Source: Pleurostoma richardsiae (taxonomy: Eukaryota; Ascomycota; Sordariomycetes; Calosphaeriales; Pleurostomataceae). Taken from it: a stretch of DNA of 64,000 nt. Below, in pieces: positions 21,795 to 33,506 of the stretch (the stretch's first letter is position 1; each line of letters starts with the position of its first letter). The translations under genes and the position numbers were made by a program. The notes beneath the pieces are model-generated. The model saw only the letters and a program-made list of their open reading frames with translations, had not been told where the DNA came from and did not search any database. The stretch covers positions 62,001-126,000 of the forward strand of contig JANBVO010000025.1 in the NCBI GenBank assembly GCA_030052745.1, written 5' to 3'.

Positions 21795-24565
21795 GGCGGC
21801 GGTAACGGCTCGACGCCGGAGGCAGTGAAGCAAGCTGCGGGAGAGCAGGCGAGCGGCAAGTGAGAGGTCAAGTGTGAGCTCTTCGCCAGCTGGCAGAGCC
21901 TGGTGATGTAACTGCTGGCCAAGGTGCTGACCCCTGGATGGGATCTCAAGTTCCCATGGTCGAACGGCGTACAGGCAGGAGTGAGGGTGTAGAGTGGACT
22001 TGGGGGAGGCGTCTCTCAAGAGCACCGGGACGTCGAGGGGTACGGGCCGGAAGTTGTTGGAAGCAAGAAGGGGCTACCAAGCGGGCGGCGGTGATTCATA
22101 AGCTGCAAAAGGGGGGAGAGGGGATATAGAGTACAAGTGGTAATTAGGTAGCAGCACCACCTTGGAGCTGCAGAGGGGGAAACACCAGCAATGTGGGTCG
22201 ATCGTCTCGCCTTTGAGACGTGAAATGATTAGGAGAGCGGCCTGCCTGGAGATCGAAAGGACCTGAAAAGACGCAGGCGGGCGGAGGACCCTGATCGGCC
22301 GAAGGAGGCGACCGACTGCTACGAGAAGCGTAGCCTTTGCGCGGCCAGCTCTAGCGCCCTCGCCACTGCACAAGGGACTCCGCAGCGCGGGCGCGCAGAG
22401 TCGATGCGATAATACATGGCAAAAGCCTTGGGAGATTAGATAGCGGACAGACTGGACACGCTAGGGAGGTTGAGGAGGAGACTTGGGAGACAAAGGGCAA
22501 GATGGGCGATAGCGTCTTCTGCACCGTGTCTCGCATCATGCGGCGCCGGCCATTCACAAGAGCCCGCCGGATTACCTTCCAGACTTGGCGGGGACCCCCC
22601 AATCCCACATGCTTGAATGCTTCTGCACTCCAGCTGCACCGGGCCCCTGATTGGGCGATCGTAGATGTAGATGGGGAAGCCAGTCAGTCAACGGCGTCGC
22701 TGTCGAGATCGAGCCGGCCTGCCTCGGCCCTGACGGGCGCTCTGGGCAACAGAAATCATCGCCCAGGGACCGAATTTCCGAGGGCGGAAATCAACACTGT
22801 TGTGATGCGGCTTTACAAAGTGCCCCAGACGGGAGAGCAGTTGCGACGCGGATAATACTTGGTGTCACGGTCGTGACATGCCCGATTAATCATACCCCGT
22901 GCCTTCCTGTGTTGGGTTCTCGATGTCGGCCAGCAATATGCAATAACTACCAGGTACCTAAGGTAAGGTAGATATAGTTCCAGTTACTGATAATTACAGG
23001 ACAGGGAGCTCTTTGGGCCGAAGGTGCGCGGCGGACTCTTCGGCTTCCGAGCCAGCCTCCTCCGACTCCGACTTCAAAGCGGCACCAGACGGATCCCTGC
23101 AGCACGCTGACCACCTCCCGATTCTTATCAGGCTCCATCATCCAAAGGAGAGTTCGCCTACGGATGTACGGGGAGATGTCTGGTTAATCAAAGCCATTTC
23201 CTTGTTTTCGTCCCCTGGCAGCGCATCCCCGGAAATCTGGAGAATGTTGGATCTTTAGGCACAGAACCGACCTACACTGTCTTAGGCAGCCGGCTTCCTC
23301 GAATGTACACGTAACCAGCCGGCTGTTGCCCTTCCTCTGGGCGCTGAGCCTATCCCGAAGAAAGGACAAACCGAACAGACTTGCGTAAAGCGTCGTTGAA
23401 GCTGGCATATAACTTTAGCATCAGTCTCTGGTCGTCACAAGCCTTCCCCCGTTACACACACGGGAGCAGAGTCCAGACAGGAAGTCGCCGGAGATGCCTC
23501 ACCCCAAACGCCCAAGGGACGACAAGCAGTCACTGAATGCCAGATAAATCTAGGTAAAAGGCACTAGACTGCGGTGTTCCTGCGAAGGAGCTTGCGAGAT
23601 GCTGATGCTACTAGGAGACCGGGATCATTATTTTCTGACTTGCTGGGCTTCGCGATCCTGTGACCCGAGAAACATCGCAATTAACATATGGGCCAAACAG
23701 AAGATGGCGGTGAAAGGGATCTTGAACGGAGACGGACGAATCAAGGAGCAGTGCGACAACTGCTTGATGTTCCCGGCTGAGTGGCAGCAGCAAGTTTTTG
23801 CCAACTCCTGCTGCAACGCTTCTTTGCCTCACCCACTAGAGTCCCGATACGACTCCCATCCCAGAGCCTCATCACCTAACCCCTGTTCTGTCTCTAGACT
23901 CCCTATCTACCAGTCCATTCCTTTTTCCTACATGGTGGGGTATGTAAGCAGGTCATATAGGGAGAGCCTTGTGCCGCACCGGCACCCATTCTCAAACTCA
24001 GCTCCTTCAATCCAAGTGAAGCTGGACTGTTAGACTTCATGTCTGCCTAACCCATTGTCCCCTCTGACGCCAAAGAACGAGGTAATACCAGAAACAGTAG
24101 GCCAAAACCGCACCACCGCTGTGCAGCCGAAACACCGTAATGTAGCCCAACCTCAACCACAAGGAAAACAACCAAGGCGGGTGGTATCGTCGCAGCCAAA
24201 ATCAGAGATCAAGAGTCCTTAGAATCTCACGAACGCCAAGTGCTGAACAAGAAGTGGCCCTTGAGCAAAGATCTAACGCCGACATCGGTCATATTGAAGC
24301 ATCCCTTCTTGATGCTTATCCATCTCCCTTCCCTTTCCCTGACAGCCTCCTAAAGCTTCCCCACAATGATGGAGGCTAGGAACCATGAGGTGGCAAAGCC
24401 AACGCCAAACAGATGAACGGCTGCAAAAAGCTCGCTTCATGAACGGGAAGGTTCCCGTAACACCGGTACTGTCAACCCATTCCGCAAGGTAGGTGGAATG
24501 TTCGCTCTCGAGGCTACCAAGCCCCTGTGCTTCAAGTAACTGACGATAGATCTATTTCGACCCAG
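21795..24565. other. Long intergenic region between two minus-strand genes
   Basis: This 2.8-kb stretch includes the promoter of the SIS-domain gene and the 3' flank of the C2H2 gene. Short open frames such as 22502-22855 show no domain. A TACCTAAGGTAAGGTA word group lies at about 22951-22975. No further gene is supported. Confidence 0.45.
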
Positions 24566-25430
24566 TCACTGAGGGGCCTTCTTCAATTCCCTCCTCATCA
24601 CCTCCCTCGCCTTCTTCCTCTCCACCTCACAAAGCACGTTGCACGAGGGGCAAACGAAGCCGTGCTCGCGGATAGACACTCTGATGAGGCATTTGGTGCA
24701 GCGCCACGAATAGGCGCTCACGTTGCGGGTGAGGACCCAGTCAACATTCTCGCGGCCGTTGCGGTGGAATAAATCCTCGTTGTGATACTCGCGCAGATGA
24801 TCGCGGAAGTGGTCCTTACGGTAGAAAGGACTCTGACTACGCGAGCACGGCTTGTAGTCGCAGTAGAGGCCTGTGCCTTTCGACTTTGGTTTATGCACCT
24901 GCTGGTAGTGCCGGTCCAGGTCTGCCGACCGCGCAAAAGCTTTCTGGGAGCAGTCCCCTAGCATGCACGTGTAGGCCGGCTTGTACCCTGGATCTGGATA
25001 AGGGGCACACGACTGGGAACATGAGCTGCTGCATTCAAGATTGAATTAGCGCCTCATTGCTGGTTAACCTTTTGTTGGGGATCGACCAAGGCAATGGGCT
25101 GATTTACCTGGGCGAGGCAGCATTGAGGGGAACGGTTGTGCTCATGCTCCGCGGAATGCTCGGTGACGTGCTGTCATCAATTGCGGCTGTCTCAGCGTAT
25201 GCCGAGAAGGTGTCAGGGCAGAGTGGATAGTTAGGTTCGCCGTTCACGCTGGGAGTCAGCGGGCTGTAAAGATCTGTTGAGCCTGAGAAGTAAGAGCTGT
25301 CGCTTCCGCTAGAATATAGCGAGTTCGTACGTGCCATGTCGGTACTCTGAGAAACGTCCGACACACCGTTGCTTTCCCAACGGACGGAGGCGCCAAAGTC
25401 TGGGCCGGAGACTCGATGAAGTGATCCCAT
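24566..25430 (-). CDS. C2H2-type zinc-finger protein
   Basis: Two exons, 25430-25108 and 25028-24566, are joined within a Ser codon (donor GTAAAT, acceptor TGCAG). They encode 261 residues from the ATG of MGSLHRVSGPD. The first 110 residues are Ser/Thr/Pro-rich. The second exon holds a Cys/His array: CMLGDCSQKAFARSADLDRHYQQVH, CDYKPCSRSQSPFYRKDHFRDHLREYH and CTKCLIRVSIREHGFVCPSC. This arrangement (two C2H2 fingers, then a CxxC...CxxC knuckle) matches a family of uncharacterised Sordariomycete C2H2 proteins I recall. A role as a nuclear DNA-binding protein is inferred. The frame stays open about 55 codons upstream of the ATG with plausible protein, so an extra 5' exon may exist, perhaps entering at the TACTCAG near 25588. 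Confidence 0.75.
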
Positions 25431-27034
25431 CCTCGGCTCTTCACAGCCTTTCGACTTAGGATCGATGGCCAAGATTCTTGAGATGGGTGTTTCTCTGAAC
25501 CGTTCTGTGTTTTCCGGCTGCGGATTCTGAGGGTAGTGGGAAACAGCTCTCAGAAAGTTAGCAAGCAGTTGCGACTGCCGGTCTGAGTATACAACAAGAT
25601 GATCACGACGGGCTTCTTAGGAGCAAGCGCCGGCTAGATGAGATTCAAGGTGACAATAGCAACGTGGGGGAGCGGGAGAGTCGTTGAACAGAACGACTGT
25701 GCCCGTTCAAAGACTGACGGTAGCACATTGACCTCGCATTTTCTGGCTTATTGTCTTGGCAGCGATAATCGAAGGGTTTGAGGGTGGCAAACGATGCCAG
25801 CGGGTGTTGCTGTCGAAGAGGCTATAAGTAAGGTTCAAAGATACAACCTTCGTATACGAGTTTCTCACGACGGCTCCCCGAGCAATCCGAGGCTTGAAAT
25901 CGAGAACCTCGTCCTCTTGTGAGGCAAACGCTCATGGGCTGTGTGTGTATGTGTGTGTCTGTATATGCGCGCGCGCAATGTTTAAATGTGCGTCTTTATG
26001 CGAGTTCACATGACGGACATTTGCCCATGACAGAGCTTCACAACATGTACGGGCTTAACTATGGGGCCTTGAGGCGAAGAAGTGCAGGAATCCCATGTCA
26101 ACGGACAGATCAAGCGTTTGGTTTCGAGGAACAATGAGGGCATGAAGTTGTAGAATGGCCGGCATGCAAGAGCCAGAGGCTCCTCTGCAGGTGGACTTGA
26201 GACATGGGAAGATTGATGAGGCAGGCGAGGTACAGCCGCACACGACCGAGACCCACCAGTTTCTTGACCGCAACGGCCAAGACAATGCTGATATTGGAGC
26301 GTTTGGTGGGTCATGAAGTAGACAAAACTGTAGAGGCAACAGTTTCTTGGCACAGATGTGCTGTCCTGGGCTCGGTGAGCAAGTCCGAAGGGGAACGTGT
26401 CGGACAGGGATAGGACATAGTGCATCCACACTGCACCTGTGCAGACGCAGGAGACGGTTCGGAGTGAGGCGCGGAAAAGGCAAGCTACCAGAAATGGCAA
26501 GCACCAAGTCATGCTTAGCTGCAGCGAGGCCATATCAGTACCCGAGAATCCAATAGCTCTGGCCTCCGCCTCGACAGGGCTGACAAGAGTAAAACGGCGC
26601 GGACACAAGCTGCGACGCCGCCGGAGGAGAGGAAGGAAGGCAAACAGATGACCACCTGGCGATGCGTGGCTCGCTTCACAATCGTGGTGGTCGAGTCACG
26701 ACGCAACGTAAAGCGGTGGACGGTCGCTCGTCTCCTCCGCCTGCTTCTTCTTGTTTCACCACACCGCATTCCTTTTCCTAGAGACATGATGCGCCACTCG
26801 GCCACTAGAGTTCATACATGAGGCCACGGCATCTCCCCCTCTGTATGAGCAGGTTGTTTGCTCCTCGACGGTCGACGTAAGCTTGCCATGATTTAGTATG
26901 ACATCAATGAGACGATCTGCCTTGAGTGACGGGGCTGCATGGTAGGTACCACGAACAGTCCCCTCGTGGGTACTAAGAAAGAGAGACTGGAGGCCGAAAT
27001 TGCGACGCGGTGTGTAGGATATGCGTCTATGTGT

Positions 27035-27085
<51 letters not shown>

Positions 27086-28934
27086 AAGCATCAAGATTGA
27101 TGATGGCCGCCTTTCCGGAGGGGCTGAGGCCAGCCTCAGTGTGGCTCTGCACCAGGCTATACCTTTCTCGATGTTAGCGCTCTTGCGTGTTAGCCGCATA
27201 CAAGTGAATACCTCCCTCGTTGCTATCTGAACTGGTAATATCACCTCGTTAATTCGATTATCCGTGGGGGGAAAATGCCCATCAGTCAGCCCGACCGCCT
27301 CACCAAGCCTCTAGGACTGTTTGCCTACAAGATGCCTGACATTGGCGCACAAATTATTTCTGACGTGGATGCCGACGAGGCGAAGTAGGAATTCGAGGCT
27401 TTCCTTACAAGTCTCTCCGTTGCCTCATTGGCTACGGGACCTGAGAGAGACTGAAACAGGGCTGCCGACGACAGTGGCAGGCCGGCGAAGGTCGGGCTCC
27501 CACTCTTCCTGCAAGGTCGGACTGTGCTCGCTGAAGTATGCTTCACCTCCCCCAACAAGAGCAGCTGTATCTCTGATGCGCAGAGTTGTAATTTGCGTTG
27601 CCGAAATCGTACACCATCCAATTTGCAATAGGCGCTTCTGGAGGGATACTCAGGAGTCAGCACCTTGCCCGGCTATCGCACTTGGGTGTTTGCGGCAAGC
27701 CGGTCGTAAGGAAGTCTCTCATCGCCTCGTCCTGTCCAGAAGTGCATGTCCGCCTCGGAGGGGAAATAACCGGAAACGGAGCACTGGTCCTGTGCATTTC
27801 GTTCTTTCAGTCTCGTGTGATGCACTCCCGGTGACTCATAATACCCAGGGTGGACGACGCTGATGAGAATCATTGATTGTCATTGCGGATGCCGTGGTAG
27901 GTTCTAGATTTCCTAGTCATCCGTGCACCGTGCGCAGGATCGCACGGCTAGGCATGTATGTGTGGCCAGTAGGGTAAGTCTCCATCGGTCGCTGGGCCAT
28001 CCCGGCACAAGCGCAATGCACACCATCGCCGCAGTCCCGCGCTCTTGCCAGAGATAGGCAGGGCGGTAGGGCCATAGCAGGCAAGCCTGGCGCGAGATGG
28101 CTGCGTTGCATTACCGGCTGCGGCTGGGTGTAGCATTGCCGGGCTTGCTCCGGGAAACCTCAGAAGGATTCCTGGCAGCCATCAGCGGGATATCAGAAGC
28201 GCAAGACAAAGAAATGAAAGAACCGGGTAGAGCAATTCTCGGAATGCGGTTTAGGACACGCAGGAAGGCAACCGCACTTATAATCGGCGACGGCTCTGGA
28301 CTTCGTACACCCCCTTTGACATCTTGGGTCTCAGTGATCCCTTCGGACTTGGGCACCAATGCATCCGTGATCGCTTTGAGAGTGAGCGAGCCACCGAATA
28401 GCGACCTCTGAGTTGTGGCACATGCGGAACGGAACCGCACACAGTTCCAACCGCGGATACCGTACCACCGTTGTCGACATTGACTGCGAACCTGCAGCAG
28501 GAGAGCCTGCCCGGGCGTTGCGATGGCTCCTTCGCTAGTTCTGGCGCCAACCTGAAGATCGTATAGCCACAACAAATACATGGATGCAAATGACACGTTT
28601 TGCGATGAGACTCCCAGGAAGATCTTGAGGCGGAATTGTGTACGCAAGAGGCTGGACAGCCTCAACTCTGCAAAATCACCAACTGCTGGTCAGCGTAGAC
28701 ATAAGAGCCTGCTAGACTTCGGAAAATGGGGACAAGACAGAAGTGAGAAGACACAGTCAGCCCAGCGTGAATTTGACAAGAGCTAATTGATGACCAGGTA
28801 GTAACCTCATCCCCGAACTCCCAGACTGCGTCCTTGCGAGGAGAGTTGACCTCCCCAGAACGAAATTTGCTGTTACCTAATACAACAAACTACAAGCGGA
28901 GCAGGAAAGCATTTGAATCGGTAATAATGCTTAT
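25431..28934. other. Gene-poor 3.5-kb region
   Basis: Apart from the promoter of the C2H2 gene on the left and the 3' flank of NOT3 on the right, I find no supported gene. A GT/GC-rich run lies at about 25936-25978 and a long TG microsatellite at 27039-27084. Open frames at 26006-26608 and 28111-28665 (minus) have no recognisable domain. A short coding-like stretch at 27275-27454 is discussed among the findings. Confidence 0.45.
27039..27084. repeat. (TG)23 microsatellite
   Basis: A perfect run of 23 TG units, preceded by imperfect GTGTTGTT. It is intergenic and likely length-variable between strains. Confidence 0.97.
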
Positions 28935-31016
28935 TTATACATCGTCCTCGAGGAATTTATAGGCAAACTTAAAGTCTGCCTTCCTCCGGTTCATCCTAAG
29001 CCACGGGGGTTAGCACCGAGCAAGTGATCTAGGGGTTTCGTGAGAGAAGAAGATCGTACCAAGTGCTCTCATAATCAAAGAACCGATATGTCCCTTGCTC
29101 AAACTCCTCTGTGATGCTCTTGGGTTCCTCATGTCTCTGGAACCATGTCTGATACTGCTTGTGAAACCGCCATGACTGATCCTTGAGAGCCTTTGCAGCG
29201 AGATATTGCTGATACGTCCCTTGCTTGTAGTAAAACACGTAGAACAGTGTATCTGGGTCGATCCGAGAGTAGAGCCGCGGATCGTCGAAGATGGAGAGCG
29301 GTTCCCGGGGATATGCTACCGGAGTAGGGTGATACACATCTGCATGGTAATTCCGTGGCGCTTCCGAGTCAGTCGCATCGGGAGCACTCGCCTGCGAGGC
29401 CGCAAGCATACGCTGTGATACAGACGAGTTGACCTGTGCTGACTTCTTTCTGATCGCTTCCAAGGATTCCACGAGGTCTTGTAAAGACGCGGGGAGATGA
29501 TAGATCGACTCCTCAGGCTCTTCTGCGATGGGTTTGATGCCGTTCGTGACACCGTTCGGTATGGGGTCTAAGAGAGTAAAGGTCAGTGACGAATGAAGAC
29601 AATCCGGTTCAGTTGCGGCCGTACCTTTCGGAGCTGCAGCTTCAGAAGCATTCGTTGCTTTGCCTGCAGCGCGGCCAGGCGGCGTCTTAGAGCTCAAAGA
29701 GGCAGGCGCGCTCGTTGACGGGACTGGGGTGGTTGATGTGGATTTTTGGTCCACTGCTTGGGAAGCCCCTGGTGCCGCCGGTTGCAAGGAGGTTATGCTT
29801 GGCGAGTTCGCTGCGCTGGTCTTGGACTGGATCGATTGCAACGGCGTAGCACCTCCCGAGGCTGGTGCAGCGCCGGGTGGGGGGGGCAGTGGTGCTATCC
29901 CTACGTTGTTCTTGTCGCTTGCAGCTGCTGCCGCGGCTGCTGATGCATATTTCAGGCCTTCTCCAGCCGGCCTGGTCGGCACGGATGCAGGCTTCATCAC
30001 GGCGGTCGTCGACGACGCACCGTTCGTGATGTTTTGTAACGGTGCATGCAGTGTTGCCAAGGTCGGGAGCGGTGACTTGAGCTGTGCGGATGGTCTGCGG
30101 CCACTCGAGATACTGACGTTGTCCGCAGCGGTTCGCGGTTTGCCACTCGGTATGCTGCTTGACCTGCTGTCGTCGATGGGATCTTCTTGTATCGACTGGG
30201 TATCTTGGGAGGATACCTTGTCGTCGGTACCCATGCCAAAAGCATCCTCGTCCTCGTGCAAGTTCAGGTCGTCGTACATGGTATCATCCTCCATGAAGTC
30301 GTCCTGCATACCGTCGGAAACGTAATATCTTATGGTCTCTTCGAGCTCATTGACCTGCTCCGGCTCGACACCTCCGTTTTCTAAGGACCGTCGGATCAGC
30401 TCAAGCTTCCCCTGATGCCATTTGTGTCGCTCGATTATCCGCTCAATCTCTGCCATTCGATCTGCTTTGGCGCTATGGCTCTTTCCTTTCTTCATCGTGG
30501 CCTGTATCGACTCGCTCTCGGCCTCAAGGCTCTCAATTTGCTGTTCCAGTTCGTCTACCATGCCGCTTAGGAACTCGCTCGTATCCGCCTTTGCCTGTTC
30601 TTTCGGATCTAGCTTTGCAGCAGCCGACAGTCCTTCCTTCGAGTACGCCTTGGTCTTCATTGCCTTTTCGACAGCCTTGAACTTCTCCATTTGCTGCACA
30701 GAGCCGTCAGTGCTAGTCCTATAAGTTAAAGATCACGTTTTGCGGTCCAGGAGAGTCACACCGTCTCGATTAGCCGCCGGTGCTCCAGCAGAGGAGCTTT
30801 GTCCTTGATGTCGTTGCTGGCCGCCCATGTCTTGATCTGGTCGCGGAGCCTTTGCAGCTTTTTGATCTCGCGCTTAAGGTTGTCTTCCAGTTTCTCCTTT
30901 TGCGCGGGGTTGTTTGACTGCTCGATCTTCTCGTATATGGCCTCGAATTCGGCGACGCCTTCGGCGACCTTCTTAAAGCATTTATCGACCTCCTGCGCTA
31001 GTTTCCTTGCCGCCAT
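28935..31016 (-). CDS. NOT3: CCR4-NOT complex subunit Not3
   Basis: Four exons are read at 31016-30762, 30693-29625, 29567-29060 and 28995-28935, giving 630 residues. The N-terminal Not3 domain (about 1-230) starts [20 protein letters not shown] and is a long coiled coil. Its exon 1-2 join restores [23 protein letters not shown] Pro/Ala/Ser-rich linker with an acidic patch ([17 protein letters not shown]) follows. The C-terminal NOT box (about 500-630) has [38 protein letters not shown] and [20 protein letters not shown]4-NOT shortens mRNA poly(A) tails and represses translation. Intron 2 (57 bases, GTACGG...CTTAG) is a multiple of three without a stop, so its removal is inferred. Intron 3 must be removed to restore the conserved C-terminus. 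Confidence 0.93.
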
Positions 31017-31909
31017 GGTGTCGGTTGCCGGATGGATACTCTATTCCAGGGTGTCTAAGGGTAGTGGTGAGGGCGCTGATGGTATGGGTGATCGAGAAAA
31101 GCTCGTAAGGGACGTCTCTGAGATCCGGCCAAGCTTGCGTAGCTTTCCAGGTCGCGGCTGAGATAAAACCGATCAGCTCTCAGTACATAGAAGACGATCG
31201 TAGCCTGTAGAGCTAGGCCAGCCGCAGTAAAGGAGGCTGGATAGCGATGCCTTCTTGTGTTTGACGACCCGCCAATGCAGATGCTAAAACAGCAGGCTGT
31301 TTGCTTGGATGCGCCGACGTGACCTGGTTGCTGTCAGGTTGGCGGTCGAAGAACAAGACCAACGAATGCGGCCGGCGTGGCGCTTGTACCAATCAGGACA
31401 GCCTTGCTAGGGCGATCCAGGAGACTCTGCGCAGACTCCCGCTCAGAGGGCAGGGACTTGTCCATTTGAAGTTCGGATGGGATCTCCTTCTTCAGATTGA
31501 AGCGCCTAGCGTAAAAAATGGATAGTTTTCCTCTGGTAATTTCACAGGAAGCTCGATATAGATTCTACGTGACTATCGTGGCAATGACCGTCGATACCTC
31601 ATCGCGACTGCCGTTCAGATGCCGGACGTGGTCGTTAGAGCCAGGTCATTGACCAACAGTGGGTACCGGCTGACTCAGTTTGCATTGACGCACTGCTGAA
31701 GAGCTGCTGTTCGTACTTTGTTAAAGTCACAGGATGTGGCACGTGATGACGCCCTGAACCGCTCCCCTGCATTCTGATCTCGCGCTCTCACGGATGCTAC
31801 GAAGACTGTGATATGTATATATATGTGTCTTGCTTGAATATCTATCGCGCATTCTCTTTCTCCAGCCGCCCTCATTGTTCCAATTTCAGTAGGTATATTA
31901 GATCTCACG
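31017..31909. promoter_or_regulatory. Divergent intergenic region, NOT3 / DTD
   Basis: About 890 bases lie between two divergent genes and must contain both promoters. Near 31813-31825 is an AT-rich TATATATATG stretch about 90 bases before the DTD start that could act as a TATA-like element (weak). Nothing else is recognised. Confidence 0.45.
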
Positions 31910-32660
31910 ATGAAAGGTTTGTCGTCTCATCTGTCTTTCCGCAGTGTTGGACCGCTCTTAGCCAACTCTCGCAGCTATTCTCCAGCGCGTCCTCTCTGCT
32001 TCCGTCACGGTGGAGAAGGAACTTGTGTCCTCTATTGGAAAAGGCATTTTAGTCTTTGCCGCTGTCGCGCCGGGCGACACGGAGAAGGAGGCTGATTCTC
32101 TCGCAGCCAAAGTGCTAAAGTTAAGGTTGTGGGACGATGAATCAGGGGGCAGGGTAACGGGACCGTGGCCCCTGGCAATGCCCATGTTTCTTGTCTAACT
32201 CCAGCATGTCCCAGTGGAAGAGAAGTGTTCAGGATATCGACGGAGAGGTCCTCTGTGGTATGCCATCTTTTAGATCTTCTGATGTTTACTCCAGGTTGTC
32301 TAACTGAATTAGTCTCTCAATTCACCCTCCTGGCGTCTACGAAGAAGGGCAGTAAACCCGATTTCCATGGAGCCATGGGTGGTGATGAGGCGAGACGGCT
32401 GTACGAATACTTCTTCCAGAAAGTCCAAGACGGTTATTCGGTGGACAAGGTCAGGAACGGCGTCTTCCAGGCGATGATGGAAGTGGCCCTGGTCAACGAT
32501 GGGCCGGTGAGTTGCCTTCCTTTCTAATGCCATGCTATAGCTGACAAGAGAGTAATGTCAGGTTACGCTGGAGGTCACCACTGGTTCCAAGTCGAATGTC
32601 GACAAAGCTAGCAACTTGACCAATGTTCCAAGCGCCATAAGTGCACCTGCAACTGACTGA
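31910..32660 (+). CDS. DTD1: D-aminoacyl-tRNA deacylase
   Basis: Five exons are read at 31910-31916, 31975-32153, 32215-32257, 32313-32506 and 32562-32660, all phases consistent, giving 173 residues. The joined protein begins MKAILQRVLSASVTVEKEL and continues GKGILVFAAVAPGDTEKEAD and KLRLWDDESGGRWKRSVQDI. It carries both active-site motifs of the DTD family: SQFTLLAS (about 77-84) and the Gly-cisPro motif NDGPVT (about 138-143). The enzyme hydrolyses D-aminoacyl-tRNAs and mischarged glycyl-tRNA(Ala), protecting translation from the wrong stereoisomer, in the cytosol. The last intron falls exactly between GP and VT. The 30-residue C-terminal extension is Ser/Thr/Ala-rich and variable in the family. 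The first coding exon is seven bases (ATGAAAG). Confidence 0.93.
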
Positions 32661-33506
32661 GCTGAGCGATCGGTAAGAGCCAGGGAAAGAATCTGCCGGG
32701 CGCCCGAGCATCCCGCGTCGCTGTAGTCACTGGTATCTAATGGTGGTGTACGGAATATCGCTCGGAAGCGATCCTTGATGCAACTAAGGACAGCCGTCAT
32801 GGAGCTTCCACTGCGGTATAGGCTGTGTAGGCATTACGACACTGTGTTTAGATAGACAGACAGGACTTTGGAGGGGCAGCAAAGTTTCTTTGGCTGTCCG
32901 CTTAGTGGGCCTGTATAAAGAGGGCCATCCTAATCGCAATGCTGACAGAAAAAGATATCTGTACCCAGAAGAAGCCACAGCGCCTCCTGTGTAGTGTAGT
33001 GAATCTTTGACACATCGAATATGCGTACTGCTCTGTCTGTAGAGTAGTATTGGGGACTCAGGAACTCATGGTTGAGCGATACCGTTACCTACCGACCAGC
33101 AGGAGAAACCAGCTCTCGCCGCGTGCCCCTGGTGTTGTGGAGACGCTAGTAATAGTCGCTGACAGCTTGCAGCTTGAGCTGCCCCTCACCTAGATCTTCC
33201 CGTGCAGGAGCCCCACGATCCGTAGAACCTTCAGGAAGCAGCCTGGCCCAGTACACGACAACAACCAAATAGAACAGAAAGCAGGCGTTGCGCGGAGCAT
33301 TAAATAATAGCTTCACCCTCTTCCTTCCCTACAGTGTAAGAGTCCGTTGTACAGGAGGTTTCATTCGAGAGGTCGTGACCCAATTTGCTGACACCGTCTC
33401 AAGACGAAGAGCATATTCTCAAGAGACGCTTTCCCCGGTCCTTGACGATTCCCTCTCTCACTTCGTCGACTTCTGTCACAATTCGCACTCTCAACCGAAC
33501 TGTGGA
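32661..33506. promoter_or_regulatory. Intergenic, promoter of Cyp40 gene
   Basis: This 850-base gap lies between the DTD and Cyp40 genes, both on plus. The last 200 bases before the Cyp40 ATG are pyrimidine-rich and likely the leader. I see no additional gene or repeat. Confidence 0.45.

Noticed and set aside
26006-26608. 200-codon minus-strand frame
   Set aside because: No domain and no splice support, and overlapping frames of similar length exist on both strands.
28111-28665. 184-codon minus-strand frame
   Set aside because: No recognisable family or signal peptide; nothing separates it from chance open sequence.
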